64,000 nucleotides of DNA from Sulfuriferula thiophila (GCF_003864975.1 NZ_BHGL01000033.1:240787-304786), one strand, 5' to 3'; counted from the first letter of the stretch, positions 27,869-37,685 are shown. Numbers and translations: made by a program. Notes: generated by a model not told the origin, from the sequence alone.

Positions 27869-29206
27869 GTGTCTGATCAATTTAGCCATACTAAAAACGA
27901 GTTGCAATCCCTGGTGCAGGACATGCTGGATTACGCCAAACAGCAGGGCGCAAGCGCCAGTGCCGCTGAAGCGTCGGAGGGAATGGGGCAGTCGGTGACA
28001 GTGCGCAAAGGCGAAGTTGAAACCATAGAATACAACCGTGATAAAGGTATCGGCATAACGGTTTACATCGGCCAGCGTCGCGGCAATGCGTCTACTTCCG
28101 ATTTCAGCAGACAGGCACTGCTGGATACGGTGGATAAAGCACTGACCATTGCACGTTATACCGCAGAAGATGAATTTGCTGGATTGCCGGATTCGGATCG
28201 CTTAGCAACTGAATTTCCTGAGCTGGATCTGTTCCACCCGTGGACGCAGTCGATTGAAGATGCAATTGCGATGGCGGGTGCGTGTGAAGCGGCGGCGCTG
28301 GCGGCGGATACACGTATCAGCAATTCGGAAGGCGGCAGCGTCAACACGCAGAATTCCCTGTTTGTGTACGGTAACAGTCTGGGCTTCTCTGCAGGTTATC
28401 CGACTTCGCGCCATGGCGTGAGCTGCGCGGTAATTGCGGAGTCCGAGCAGGGCATGCAGCGCGATTACTGGTACACATCGGCGCGGCGGGCGGAAGATTT
28501 GTTATCTGCAGAAGAAGTGGGACGCCGTGCCGGCGAGCGCACCGTGCGCCGCCTGGACGGACGTAAAGTGAAAACCTGCCAGGTGCCGGTGCTGTTTGAG
28601 GCACCGATAGCGGCTGGTTTAATATCGAGCTTTGTGTCGGCAACCAGCGGTAGCAGTCTGTACCGTAAATCTTCATTTTTACTGGATAGCCTCGGGCAGA
28701 GCATATTCCCCGAATGGCTGCAGATCAGTGAACGCCCGCATTTGCTGCGCGGCCTGGCGAGCAGCCCGTTTGATAACGAAGGCGTGGCAACGGTTGATCG
28801 GGAAGTCATCAAGGATGGCGTATTGCAAGGTTATTTCCTCGGCAGCTACAGCGCGCGAAAACTGGGTATGCAGACCACCGGCAACGCGGGCGGCAGTCAT
28901 AATTTGCTGGTGAGCAGTACCGGCGAGGATTTTGCCGGATTGCTGAAGAAAATGGGCACCGGCTTACTGGTGACGGAGTTGCTCGGCCACGGCACCAATA
29001 TGGTGACTGGCGATTACTCGCGTGGCGCGGCCGGCTTCTGGGTGGAAAATGGCGTGATTCAATATCCGGTGGAAGAAATTACCATCGCCGGTAATCTCAA
29101 GCAAATGTTCAAGGACATCGTCGCCATCGGTACGGATACGGAAACCCGTGGTTCCAAGCAGACCGGTTCTATCCTGATTGCACAGATGACCGTGGCCGGG
29201 GATTAA
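27869..29206 (+). CDS. pmbA: TldD/PmbA family metalloprotease subunit (TldE)
   Basis: A 445-residue homologue of PmbA/TldE, the non-catalytic partner of the TldD zinc protease that degrades unfolded peptides and matures some peptide antibiotics. Family marks are the N-terminal VTVRKGEVETIEYNRDKGIGITVY and the C-terminal GSHNLLVSS and TELLGHGTNMVTGDYSRGAAGFWVENG segments. It lacks the HExxxH zinc motif, as expected for TldE. It starts at GTG with CTGGAG upstream. tldD is not in the window. Its stop is followed directly by the TRAP permease genes. Confidence 0.94.
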   Translation: MSDQFSHTKNELQSLVQDMLDYAKQQGASASAAEASEGMGQSVTVRKGEVETIEYNRDKGIGITVYIGQRRGNASTSDFSRQALLDTVDKALTIARYTAEDEFAGLPDSDRLATEFPELDLFHPWTQSIEDAIAMAGACEAAALAADTRISNSEGGSVNTQNSLFVYGNSLGFSAGYPTSRHGVSCAVIAESEQGMQRDYWYTSARRAEDLLSAEEVGRRAGERTVRRLDGRKVKTCQVPVLFEAPIAAGLISSFVSATSGSSLYRKSSFLLDSLGQSIFPEWLQISERPHLLRGLASSPFDNEGVATVDREVIKDGVLQGYFLGSYSARKLGMQTTGNAGGSHNLLVSSTGEDFAGLLKKMGTGLLVTELLGHGTNMVTGDYSRGAAGFWVENGVIQYPVEEITIAGNLKQMFKDIVAIGTDTETRGSKQTGSILIAQMTVAGD

Positions 29207-29212
29207 TTGAAC

Positions 29213-29740
29213 ATGCAGGCTTTATGGCGAGTAGCGCAAGGCATTGACGCGCTGAATGAATGGGTGGGGCGCAGCATCAAGTGGCTGGTGCTGCTGGCAA
29301 CGCTGATTTCGGCGGGTAACGCGCTGGTACGTTACGGCCTGGGTGAAAGCTCGAATGCAGGTCTGGAGATCCAGTGGTATTTGTTCGGTGCGCTGTTTTT
29401 ATTGGGCGCCGGCTATACGCTGAAACATAACGGCCATGTGCGCATCGATTTCATTCATGGTCGTTTGTCGCCACGGGCGCAGGCATGGCTGGAAATCGTC
29501 GGCACTGTGCTGTTTCTATTGCCATTTGCGCTGCTGATTATCTGGTTCGGCTGGCCGATGTTTGTCAGTGCCTGGCTCAGCGGCGAGATGTCGCCGGATG
29601 CCGGCGGCTTGTTGCGCTGGCCAGTGAAATTGCTGATCCCGGTCGGATTCGGTTTGCTGGCATTGCAGGGCGTAGCTGAATTGATTAAAAACATTGCTTT
29701 CCTCGCCGGTTATGGCCCGGCCAAGGAGCGCACAGCATGA
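29213..29740 (+). CDS. TRAP transporter small permease (DctQ type)
   Basis: A 175-residue membrane protein with four hydrophobic segments. Typical DctQ features are WLVLLATLISAGNALVRY in the first helix, EIQWYLFGALFLLGAGYTLKHNGHVRID in the centre (split as the usual E-x-x-x-Y-LF and HVRID marks), and a C-terminal helix. It forms the small half of a sodium-driven carboxylate importer with the next gene, which it overlaps by four bases. The ATG at 29213 was chosen; a TTG at 29207 also fits the ribosome-binding spacing. No binding-protein gene lies near. Confidence 0.88.
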   Translation: MQALWRVAQGIDALNEWVGRSIKWLVLLATLISAGNALVRYGLGESSNAGLEIQWYLFGALFLLGAGYTLKHNGHVRIDFIHGRLSPRAQAWLEIVGTVLFLLPFALLIIWFGWPMFVSAWLSGEMSPDAGGLLRWPVKLLIPVGFGLLALQGVAELIKNIAFLAGYGPAKERTA

Positions 29741-31140
29741 GTATGGAGTGGATGGCCCCCGCCATGTTTGCGGGACTGGTGATCGTGCTGTTGATGGGTT
29801 ACCCGGTTGCATTTTCGCTGGCGGCGAATGGGCTGCTGTTTGCCATCATTGGTATTCAGTCGGGTTACTTCGATATGAGCCTGATGCAGGCACTGCCAGA
29901 GCGCGTGCTCGGCATCATGGCGAATCAGACCTTGCTGGCAATTCCGTTCTTTACCTTCATGGGTCTGATCCTGGAGCGCAGCGGCATGGCCGAGGAGTTG
30001 CTCGATAGCGTAGGTCAGTTGTTCGGTGCAATCCGCGGCGGACTGGCTTACGCGGTGATTTTCGTTGGCGCTTTGCTGGCCGCTACCACCGGCGTGGTGG
30101 CGGCTTCGGTGATTGCGATGGGGCTGATATCACTGCCTATCATGGTGCGTTACGGTTATGATACGCGGTTGGCGACGGGCGTCATTGCCGCCTCGGGGAC
30201 ACTGGCGCAAATTATCCCGCCTAGTCTGGTGCTGATTGTATTGGCTGATCAGTTAGGCGTGTCGGTGGGTGATTTATACAAGGGCGCACTGGTGCCGAGT
30301 CTGGTGCTGACCGGGTTATATGTGTTGTTTGTATTCATGGTTACACTGATCAAACCGGCCGCTGCACCAGCCTTACCACTCTCCGCACGTACTGTGCGTG
30401 GCTGGGCATTATGGCGCAGCGCGATGCTGGCGATATTGCCACCGTTGTTGCTGATTTTTCTGGTGCTGGGCACGATATTCCTGGGTTGGGCGACGCCTAC
30501 CGAGGGTGGCGCCATGGGCGCTGCGGGTGCACTGTTGCTGGCCTGGGTGAAACGCCGTTTGCCGCTGGCTATGTTAAAGCAGGCCATGGATACCACCACG
30601 CGCTTATCCAGTTTCGTGCTGTTCATTCTCATCGGCTCTACCGTATTCAGTCTGGTGTTTCGCGGCGTGAATGGTGATCTGTGGGTGGAACATTTGCTGA
30701 CGGGTCTGCCCGGCGGAGCGCTGGGTTTCCTGATTGTGGTGAATCTGCTGGTGTTCGTACTGGCGTTCTTCCTCGATTTTTTCGAGATTGCCTTTATCAT
30801 CATTCCGCTACTGGCGCCTGTCGCCCAGAAGCTGGGTATCGATCTGGTCTGGTTCGGCGTGCTCATCGGCATTAATATGCAAACCTCGTTCATGCATCCG
30901 CCGTTCGGGTTTGCGCTGTTCTATCTGCGTAGCGTGGCGCCTAAGGAAATTAAAACCACTGATATCTACCGCGGCGCGATTCCGTTTGTGCTGATTCAAT
31001 TGGCGATGGTGGTGCTGGTGATCGCTTTCCCGGGAATCACAGGTAGCACGGATCAGCAGACGTTAGCCAAAGGCGTAATCGAAGTACCTATGGAGCAGGA
31101 TAGCTACGGTGATTATTATTTGCCGAAGGAGTGGCGTTAA
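29737..31140 (+). CDS. TRAP transporter large permease (DctM type)
   Basis: A 467-residue inner-membrane protein with about a dozen spans, the substrate-translocating subunit of a TRAP transporter. Family signatures include GYPVAFSLAANGLLFAIIG, the first helical-hairpin region GLIAATTGVV-like segment (ALLAATTGVVAASVIAMG), GTLAQIIPPSLVLIVLAD, and the late MQTSFMHPPFGFALFYLR. The last 30 residues form a polar tail (GVIEVPMEQDSYGDYYLP) longer than the minimal family end. Substrate unknown. It is coupled to the small permease by an ATGA overlap. Confidence 0.92.
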   Translation: MSMEWMAPAMFAGLVIVLLMGYPVAFSLAANGLLFAIIGIQSGYFDMSLMQALPERVLGIMANQTLLAIPFFTFMGLILERSGMAEELLDSVGQLFGAIRGGLAYAVIFVGALLAATTGVVAASVIAMGLISLPIMVRYGYDTRLATGVIAASGTLAQIIPPSLVLIVLADQLGVSVGDLYKGALVPSLVLTGLYVLFVFMVTLIKPAAAPALPLSARTVRGWALWRSAMLAILPPLLLIFLVLGTIFLGWATPTEGGAMGAAGALLLAWVKRRLPLAMLKQAMDTTTRLSSFVLFILIGSTVFSLVFRGVNGDLWVEHLLTGLPGGALGFLIVVNLLVFVLAFFLDFFEIAFIIIPLLAPVAQKLGIDLVWFGVLIGINMQTSFMHPPFGFALFYLRSVAPKEIKTTDIYRGAIPFVLIQLAMVVLVIAFPGITGSTDQQTLAKGVIEVPMEQDSYGDYYLPKEWR

Positions 31141-31151
31141 GGGGTAGGTGC

Positions 31152-31433
31152 ATGCAGCATGTTTTAATTATTCATGAAGTCGAGGATTATCCGGCATGGA
31201 AGGCTGTTTTTGATCAGGCGGCAGGGATCAGAAAACAGGCCGGTGAAATCAGCTACCAGTTGTTGCGCTACGATAACGATGCGAACAATATTGTGCACTT
31301 TTCCGCATGGACGTCACTGGAGAGTGCCCGAAGTTTCTTTGAGTCACAGGAGTTGGTGGAAATCAGAATAAAGGCCGGCGTGAAAGCGCCAGCCTTTATT
31401 TATCTGCAGGAGTTGGAGCGAGGTGTGCTGTAG
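31152..31433 (+). CDS. Small ABM-like (dimeric alpha-beta barrel) protein
   Basis: A 93-residue protein resembling antibiotic-biosynthesis-monooxygenase or related dimeric ferredoxin-fold proteins: beta strand QHVLIIHEVEDYPAWKAVF, a central YQLLRYDNDANNIVHFSAW, and a helix ESARSFFESQEL. Starting at 31152 places GGTAGGTG five to ten bases upstream; the earlier frame start overlaps dctM. It is the last gene of the pmbA transcript. No cofactor motif is visible and the function is unknown; such proteins may be monooxygenases, heme-degrading or structural. Confidence 0.68.
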   Translation: MQHVLIIHEVEDYPAWKAVFDQAAGIRKQAGEISYQLLRYDNDANNIVHFSAWTSLESARSFFESQELVEIRIKAGVKAPAFIYLQELERGVL

Positions 31434-31445
31434 CTTATGGGCTTG

Positions 31446-33230
31446 TTACAGCCCCAGTGCTCGCGCACCCTGATAAAACGCAAAGCTTACCACCCATGCC
31501 AGTCCCAGCGGCCAGGCTACGGCGATTACAGTAAACCAGTTGCTTTTGGATTCCTGCTTGAGCACGGCGACAGTAGACAGGCAAGGGGTATAAATCAGCG
31601 TAAACAGCATGAAGCTGTAGGCTTGTACCCAGTCCAGTTGGCTGGCGATAATGCCTGACAGATTGCTTTGCCCGGCACCATAGATCACGGCAAGTGCTCC
31701 GATGACGATTTCCTTGGCGATGAAACCGAATAACAACGCGACGGACAGTAAACGGTCAACACCCAGCGGCGCGAAGATCGGTTCCATCCAGCTCGCCAGT
31801 TGTCCGGCCAGTGTGGTCGGGCTGGCAGGGGGTACGTCAAATGGGTAATGCGTTAGCGCCCAGACGATAATAACGCCGGCAATAATGAAGCCGGAAGCGC
31901 CGCGGATGAAATGGCCGGACTGTTGCCAGCCTTGTGCCAGCAGTTGCTTGAAGGTGGGGAAGCGGTATGGTGGCAGTTCCAGTAATAGTGGCTCATGGCT
32001 GCGGTATTTGCCGCGCCATACCATGGCGGTTAGAAACGCCATCAGGAAGCTCATCAGGTACAGCGAAAACATCACCATTGCGGCAGCGCGCGGCGCGAAG
32101 ATGGCGGTGGTGAAGAATAAAAATACCTGCAGCCTGGCCGAACACAGCGAAAACGGTATCACCATCATGGTCAGTAGCCGTAACGCGCGTGAACGCATGA
32201 CGCGAGTCCCCATCAGCGCGGGTACGTTGCAACCAAATCCCATCAGCTGCATTACGAATGAGCGCCCGTCCAGCCCCATTTTGGCCATGATGGCATCCAT
32301 CAGGTATGCGGCACGGGCCAGATAGCCGCTGTCTTCGATGATCGCCATAAACATGAAAAATACGATGATGATAGGCAGAAAGGTCAGTACCGTGCCGACA
32401 CCGTCAAACAAGCCCTCAACAATGAAACTCTTGAGGGCTGCAGGCGCGTGGCTTAGCGCAGGGACCAGGATAGCGTTCTTGAATTGGTCCAGCAGCCAGC
32501 CAGTAGCGTCCTGCAGCGGTGTGCCGATGCCATACACCAGCTGGAACAGCAAAAATACGGTAATGAAAAACAGCGGCAGGCCCAGCCAGGGGTGCAGTAA
32601 AACTTTGTCCAGGCGGCGGCTGAGATCGGGTGGCAGTGTAATGGGTGTAGTAACCGTATCGCTGACGATGCGATCAAGCTCTGCCTCGATATTGTCGTCC
32701 TGATTAAAGGCTGCAGTGTTCGCGTGTATGGCCTGCGGCTGCTTGTGTAGCAGTGTTTCAATGGCAGTGCGTACGCTACCAAAACCTTGACCGTACTTCG
32801 CGCTTATCATGGTTACAGGTACGCCAAGATCAGCGGAGAGCCGTTCCAGATCAATTTTGACACCCATCTGCTTGGCTTCGTCTGCCATGTTGAGCACCAG
32901 GGTCAGTGGCAGTTTGAGTGATTTGAGCTGCAATAGTAGCGCGAGCTGGCGATCGAGCTGGGTGGCGTTGAGGATGACGGCCAGACCGTTCACTGCTTGC
33001 GATTCGAGGAAGTGACGCACGACCTGTTCGTCGTCGGAAAAGCCATGCAGGTTGTATATGCCCGGTAAATCGACGATTTCCACCATGCTGCCGGCTAACA
33101 GGACTTTGGCAGAGAGTAAATCGACTGTTATGCCTGGCCAGTTACCTACGCGGGCGCCAGCACCTGTCAAGCGATTGAAAAAAGTCGATTTGCCGGTATT
33201 GGGCATTCCAAGCAGGGCGATGCGTTTCAT
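31446..33230 (-). CDS. feoB: Ferrous iron transport protein B
   Basis: A 594-residue Fe(II) importer. The N-terminal G domain has G1 GMPNTGKS (residues 8-15), G3 DLPG, G4 NMAD and G5 SAKYG, then a helical GDI-like region and a polytopic membrane part with the two gate regions (FGCNVPALMGTRVM and a second near GFIAKEIVIGALAVIYG). It is shorter than the roughly 770 residues of E. coli FeoB, mostly because of a reduced C-terminal portion. It starts nine bases after feoA. No feoC is present. Confidence 0.94.
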   Translation of the reverse strand: MKRIALLGMPNTGKSTFFNRLTGAGARVGNWPGITVDLLSAKVLLAGSMVEIVDLPGIYNLHGFSDDEQVVRHFLESQAVNGLAVILNATQLDRQLALLLQLKSLKLPLTLVLNMADEAKQMGVKIDLERLSADLGVPVTMISAKYGQGFGSVRTAIETLLHKQPQAIHANTAAFNQDDNIEAELDRIVSDTVTTPITLPPDLSRRLDKVLLHPWLGLPLFFITVFLLFQLVYGIGTPLQDATGWLLDQFKNAILVPALSHAPAALKSFIVEGLFDGVGTVLTFLPIIIVFFMFMAIIEDSGYLARAAYLMDAIMAKMGLDGRSFVMQLMGFGCNVPALMGTRVMRSRALRLLTMMVIPFSLCSARLQVFLFFTTAIFAPRAAAMVMFSLYLMSFLMAFLTAMVWRGKYRSHEPLLLELPPYRFPTFKQLLAQGWQQSGHFIRGASGFIIAGVIIVWALTHYPFDVPPASPTTLAGQLASWMEPIFAPLGVDRLLSVALLFGFIAKEIVIGALAVIYGAGQSNLSGIIASQLDWVQAYSFMLFTLIYTPCLSTVAVLKQESKSNWFTVIAVAWPLGLAWVVSFAFYQGARALGL

Positions 33231-33239
33231 GATGGTTTT

Positions 33240-33473
33240 TTAAGCGCTTAGCTGAATGTTGATTTTAGACGCATCAATGCGACGGATCATGAGCTCGGTA
33301 TGTCCTACCCGGATTTGCAAGGGGCCTTGCCATGGAGCAATACGTATCACTTCGACGCGACGACCCAGACGTAAGCCCAGGGCTGACATGCGTCTGGTTA
33401 ATTCCGCTCCGGCTTCAATAGCTGTGATGGTGCCGCTTTGATTGGGGTGCAGATGATCAAGTGAAGTATGCAT
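33240..33473 (-). CDS. feoA: Ferrous iron transport protein A
   Basis: A 77-residue SH3-like protein that assists FeoB on the cytoplasmic side. Family marks are LTRRMSALGLRLGRRVEVI and the closing strand segment IRVGHTELMIRRIDA. It is the first gene of a two-gene feoAB operon read on the minus strand, with a promoter and a Fur-box-like palindrome directly upstream. Confidence 0.92.
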   Translation of the reverse strand: MHTSLDHLHPNQSGTITAIEAGAELTRRMSALGLRLGRRVEVIRIAPWQGPLQIRVGHTELMIRRIDASKINIQLSA

Positions 33474-33480
33474 TTTTTCT

Positions 33481-33528
33481 TAAATGAGAAAGATTCTTAT
33501 TTATATCATGCCAAAGTTGAATTCGCAA
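33481..33528 (-). promoter_or_regulatory. feoAB promoter with Fur-box-like palindrome
   Basis: On the minus strand TTGCGA (33528-33523) and TATAAA (33505-33500) are 17 bases apart. Over the -10 lies an imperfect palindrome at 33481-33503: TAAATGAGAA, AGA, TTCTTATTTA, whose arms match at 9 of 10 positions. Its AT-rich form resembles the ferric-uptake-regulator site, and a bound repressor would block the -10. The predicted transcript start is about 20 bases before the feoA ATG. Confidence 0.6.
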
Positions 33529-33530
33529 GT

Positions 33531-33559
33531 TTGAAATGTGGTTATTTGTAACATATAAC
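33531..33559 (+). promoter_or_regulatory. Sigma-70-like promoter of the pgi-glk-glg block
   Basis: TTGAAA (33531-33536) and TATAAC (33554-33559) are separated by 17 bases, each matching consensus at 5 of 6 positions. The leader to the pgi ATG would be about 60 bases. It stands back-to-back with the feoAB promoter, with only two bases between the two -35 elements. Confidence 0.7.
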
Positions 33560-33627
33560 TAGGATGATAAGTCTGGCCTGGGTATTGCTTAGTATTAATC
33601 ACATGCTTAAGTTATTGGGGAAATAGA

Positions 33628-35295
33628 ATGTCCGCTATTCCAGTCAAATCTTCTTACGCTGAACCACTGCCTAATGTGCCGTTGCACCGCCATATTTGTC
33701 AACAGTTGCAGCAGCATTATCAAGCGCTGCGTCATCAGCATATGCGCGATATGTTTGCGGAGGATCCGCAGCGCTTTGAGCGCTTCTCTTTGCAAGTGGG
33801 GGATTTGTTCCTGGATTACTCCAAAAATCGGATTAACAGTGAAACCATGGCGTTATTGGTTAAGCTGGCAGAGGAAGCCGACATAACCGGTTGGCGTGAT
33901 CGCATGTTCGGTGGCGAGAAAATCAACAATACCGAAAATCGTGCTGTGTTGCATGTGGCTTTGCGCAATCGCAGTGATCGGCCAGTCTGGGTCGATGGTG
34001 TAGATGTGATGCCAGATGTGCGCGCGGTCATTGATAAGATGGCAGCGTTTGCCGAGCAGGTGCGCGAAGGTGCATGGCTTGGATACAGCGGTAAACGCAT
34101 TACTGACGTCGTCAATATCGGTATCGGTGGATCAGATCTGGGACCGCAGATGGTGTATCAGGCGCTCAAGCCGTATCGTCATCCCGATCTGAAAGTGCAT
34201 TTCATTTCCAATGTGGATGGAACGCATGCTGAAGAAGCGCTGGAAGCACTCAACCCGGAAACGACGCTGTTCATTATTTCTTCAAAAACCTTCACGACAC
34301 AGGAAACCATGACTAACGCATTCTTTACGCGGAGCTGGTTTTTGCAACATGCACAATTAGAGTGCCATATTGCGCGCCATTTTGTGGCAGTTTCGACTAA
34401 CCGGGATGCGGTGGTGGCATTTGGCATCGATGCGGCGCAGATGTTCGAATTCTGGGATTGGGTGGGTGGGCGCTATTCGTTATGGTCGGCCATCGGTTTG
34501 TCCATTGTGCTGGCCATCGGTCATGAAAACTTTCTCGCGCTGTTGCAGGGTGCACATGACATGGATGAGCATTTTCAGCATGCACCGCTGGCGCAGAATA
34601 TGCCGGTGATCATGGCTATGCTGGGTGTCTGGTATAACAATTTTTTCGGGGCTGAGTCGCAGGTGATTTTGCCCTATGACCATTATCTGCGCAGTCTGCC
34701 AATGTATCTGGAGCAGGCAGATATGGAAAGTAACGGCAAATCCGTCGACCGTAATGGTCAGGTGGTTGATTATGCGACCGGTGCTATCGTCTGGGGGGCA
34801 AGCGGGATTAATGGTCAGCATGCGTTTTATCAGCTGATCCATCAGGGTACGAAATTGATCCCGGCGGATTTTATTGTGTCGATGCAGTCACACAGTAGCC
34901 TGCAGTCGCATCATGATATTTTAGTGGCGAATTTCCTGGCGCAAACCGAAGCATTGATGCGCGGTCGTACTCTGGAGGAAACGCAGTCCAGCGTAACTGA
35001 TCAGGCTTATCTGGCACAAAAAGTCTTTGCCGGGAATCATCCGAGTAATGCCTTGCTGGTGAATCAATTAACCCCTCATGCTCTTGGGATGCTGTTAGCT
35101 GCATACGAACATAAAATTTTTGTCCAAGGCGTTATCTGGAACTTGAATTCTTTCGATCAATGGGGCGTAGAATTAGGTAAACAGCTGGCGAAGCAGATAT
35201 TGCCTGAGCTGAGTCTGCATGATGCGGTAACGTCGCACGATGCATCGACTAACGGGCTGATTAATTACTATCACCGTTGGCGTAAGGCAAGTTAA
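33628..35295 (+). CDS. pgi: Glucose-6-phosphate isomerase
   Basis: A 555-residue enzyme interconverting glucose 6-phosphate and fructose 6-phosphate, the usual length for the long bacterial form. Active-site segments are [52 protein letters not shown], the catalytic His region [16 protein letters not shown] and the signature [12 protein letters not shown]. It heads the glycogen block and links it with gluconeogenesis. A strong promoter lies upstream; glk follows after ten bases. Confidence 0.96.
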   Translation: MSAIPVKSSYAEPLPNVPLHRHICQQLQQHYQALRHQHMRDMFAEDPQRFERFSLQVGDLFLDYSKNRINSETMALLVKLAEEADITGWRDRMFGGEKINNTENRAVLHVALRNRSDRPVWVDGVDVMPDVRAVIDKMAAFAEQVREGAWLGYSGKRITDVVNIGIGGSDLGPQMVYQALKPYRHPDLKVHFISNVDGTHAEEALEALNPETTLFIISSKTFTTQETMTNAFFTRSWFLQHAQLECHIARHFVAVSTNRDAVVAFGIDAAQMFEFWDWVGGRYSLWSAIGLSIVLAIGHENFLALLQGAHDMDEHFQHAPLAQNMPVIMAMLGVWYNNFFGAESQVILPYDHYLRSLPMYLEQADMESNGKSVDRNGQVVDYATGAIVWGASGINGQHAFYQLIHQGTKLIPADFIVSMQSHSSLQSHHDILVANFLAQTEALMRGRTLEETQSSVTDQAYLAQKVFAGNHPSNALLVNQLTPHALGMLLAAYEHKIFVQGVIWNLNSFDQWGVELGKQLAKQILPELSLHDAVTSHDASTNGLINYYHRWRKAS

Positions 35296-35305
35296 CCATG
35301 GGTGG

Positions 35306-36340
35306 ATGATGCAAACTACAGTCCGGTGGGGTGATCCTCATAATTACTTTAAAACAAAAACAGCACACATCATTGCGGGAGATGTCGGCGGGACGAAAAG
35401 CTGGCTGGTGTGGTTTACGCAGGCTGCACATCAACCATCGCGAGTATTGTTTGAACAGCGTTACGAAAGTGCGAAATTTGGCAGCGCCAGTGAAATGCTG
35501 CGCACGTTCATGGCAGAAGCCGGACGCACACTAGCGCCGGATAGTGTGTGTCTGGCATTGCCGGGGCCGGTCGAGCAGCGTCGCGTGACACTGACCAATC
35601 TTGATTGGGTGGTGGATGCGGATGAACTCGGCAAAGATCTGGGAATAGCGGACGTTCGTTTCGTTAATGATTTTCAGGCCGCGGCTGCCGGGGTAGCGAC
35701 ACTGCATAAGCATGATTATGAGGTACTTAATTCCGGTTTGACCCGGTTGGGCGCAACGCGGGTGATTACTGGAGCGGGAACAGGTTTGGGGCTGGCCTGG
35801 ATGCAAGCGGATCAGCATGGTGAGTATCAAACTTTTGCTACTGAAGGAGGTCATATAGATTTTGCACCCGCCAACGCGCAACAGTGCGAGTTGTTAGCGT
35901 GGATGGCAGAACACCTGGACAAACAAAAGGCGGTGCATGTGTCATGGGAGCGGATGTTATCCGGCGCAGGACTGGAAGCATTGTATCAATATCAGCACTG
36001 GTCTATTACCGGACAAGTGGAAGTGGTAAAAATGGATGCCGCACGGATTCATAGTGCTGCGCTACAAAATGAGCCAATTGCATTGGCCGCGGTACAGTTA
36101 TTTACGGATATCTATGCGGCCTGGATAGGAAATCTGGCATTGCTGTATCAACCGCGCGGGGGGCTGTATATCGCGGGGGGAATGGCGATCCATTTGCAAG
36201 CGTGGCTCAAAGCTGAGCGATTCTTGCATATAGCAGCGGATAAAGGGCGTATGGCATCACTCGTGTGGCAAACGCCTGTTTATCTGATAACGAACCCGCG
36301 CCTTGGCGTTCAGGGGGCGATGAAGATTGCAACTGGTTGA
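35306..36340 (+). CDS. glk: Glucokinase
   Basis: A 344-residue bacterial ROK-unrelated Glk. The ATP phosphate loop is IIAGDVGGTKSWLVW (about residues 22-36), the catalytic Asp lies in RFVNDFQAAAAGVATL, the adenosine motif is in GAGTGLGLAW, and the glucose-binding segment is TEGGHIDFAP. It phosphorylates glucose, for example that released by glycogen breakdown. The annotated start gives about 20 residues before the phosphate loop, somewhat long; no better start is evident. Spacing to pgi is ten bases and to glgC 37. Confidence 0.93.
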   Translation: MMQTTVRWGDPHNYFKTKTAHIIAGDVGGTKSWLVWFTQAAHQPSRVLFEQRYESAKFGSASEMLRTFMAEAGRTLAPDSVCLALPGPVEQRRVTLTNLDWVVDADELGKDLGIADVRFVNDFQAAAAGVATLHKHDYEVLNSGLTRLGATRVITGAGTGLGLAWMQADQHGEYQTFATEGGHIDFAPANAQQCELLAWMAEHLDKQKAVHVSWERMLSGAGLEALYQYQHWSITGQVEVVKMDAARIHSAALQNEPIALAAVQLFTDIYAAWIGNLALLYQPRGGLYIAGGMAIHLQAWLKAERFLHIAADKGRMASLVWQTPVYLITNPRLGVQGAMKIATG

Positions 36341-36377
36341 TTAGTTGGGTCGTAGCTAAATAATAAGGAGAAGTAGG

Positions 36378-37673
36378 ATGACAATGACGAAACACGAACA
36401 AGGCAAACTGTACCGTTATTATACTGAACCTAAAATGGTGACAGAGTTAACGCGCAGAACGTTGGTGCTGGTATTGGCGGGAGGTGAAGGTTCCCGTCTG
36501 AAAAATTTGACAGCCTGGCGTGCCAAGCCTGCTGTGCCTTTTGGCGGAAAATATCGCATCATTGATTTTGCCTTATCCAATTGTGTTAATTCCGGTTTAC
36601 GCCGTATCGGCGTTCTGACCCAGTACAAATCCCATTCTTTAATTCGCCATTTGCAGCGTGCATGGAGTTTTATGCGTGCCGAGATTGGCGAATTTGTGGA
36701 AATTCTCCCCGCCCAGCAGCGCACCCATAAAAAAGAATGGTATCAGGGCACTGCTGATGCGTTGTTCCAGAATCTGGATATCGTGCGGCGCCATGATCCG
36801 CAGTACGTCATTGTGCTCGGTGGTGATCATATCTATACCATGGACTATTCCGCGATGCTGCTGCGCCATGCTGAAACGGGAGCGGATTTTACTGTAGGTT
36901 GCATTGAAGTGCCATGTGAAGAAGCCTCTGAATTTGGTGTGATGTCAGTCGATGAAAACATGCGCATTACCAAGTTTACGGAAAAACCGGCCGAGCCGGA
37001 GGAGATACCAGGCAAACCGGGCATCGCGCTGGCTTCAATGGGTATCTATATCTTCTCCACCGAGGCGTTGTTCAAAATTCTGGATGACGATGCAAATAAG
37101 CTTGGTTCATCACATGACTTTGGCAAAGATATTATTCCAGCCAATATCCATACTTCACTTGCTGTCGCTTACCCGTTCCGTAATGAAGATGGCGAACCTG
37201 GCTATTGGCGCGATGTCGGCACCGTGTTTTCCTACTGGAAAGCCAATATGGAATTATGCGAGATTGATCCCGAGCTGAATTTGTATAACCGCGACTGGCC
37301 GATCTGGACTTATCAGCCGCAGTCAGCGCCTGCCAAGTTTATCTTCGATGACGAAGGGCGACGTGGTGAGGCAATAGATTCGCTGATTTCTGCCGGTTGC
37401 ATTATTTCAGGCGCACGGGTAAAGCGCTCGGTGGTGTTCTTCGGTTGCCGCATTGAGAATTTCAGTCTGGTAAAAGACTGCGTGATCCTGCCTAAAGTCT
37501 CCATCGGCAAAAATTGCCGGATTACCCGTGCAGTGATTGATAAGGCCTGTGATGTCCCTGACAACACCGTGATCGGGGAAAATCTGGAAGAGGATGCAAA
37601 GCGTTTCCATGTGACCAAGGAAGGTATCATTCTGGTGACACCAGAAATGCTGGGCCAACATTTATATCGTTAA
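36378..37673 (+). CDS. glgC: Glucose-1-phosphate adenylyltransferase
   Basis: A 431-residue ADP-glucose pyrophosphorylase, the committed step of glycogen synthesis. The nucleotidyltransferase loop is LVLAGGEGSRLKNLT with AKPAVPFGGKYRIIDFALSN after it, the catalytic segment YQGTADALFQN, the Mg-binding VLGGDHIYTMDY, the sugar-binding FTEKPAEP, and a C-terminal left-handed beta helix (about 310-430). The length and N-terminus match fructose-1,6-bisphosphate-regulated proteobacterial forms. AAGGAG stands eight bases before the ATG. Confidence 0.96.
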   Translation: MTMTKHEQGKLYRYYTEPKMVTELTRRTLVLVLAGGEGSRLKNLTAWRAKPAVPFGGKYRIIDFALSNCVNSGLRRIGVLTQYKSHSLIRHLQRAWSFMRAEIGEFVEILPAQQRTHKKEWYQGTADALFQNLDIVRRHDPQYVIVLGGDHIYTMDYSAMLLRHAETGADFTVGCIEVPCEEASEFGVMSVDENMRITKFTEKPAEPEEIPGKPGIALASMGIYIFSTEALFKILDDDANKLGSSHDFGKDIIPANIHTSLAVAYPFRNEDGEPGYWRDVGTVFSYWKANMELCEIDPELNLYNRDWPIWTYQPQSAPAKFIFDDEGRRGEAIDSLISAGCIISGARVKRSVVFFGCRIENFSLVKDCVILPKVSIGKNCRITRAVIDKACDVPDNTVIGENLEEDAKRFHVTKEGIILVTPEMLGQHLYR

Positions 37674-37685
37674 GCGGAGTTGGAC

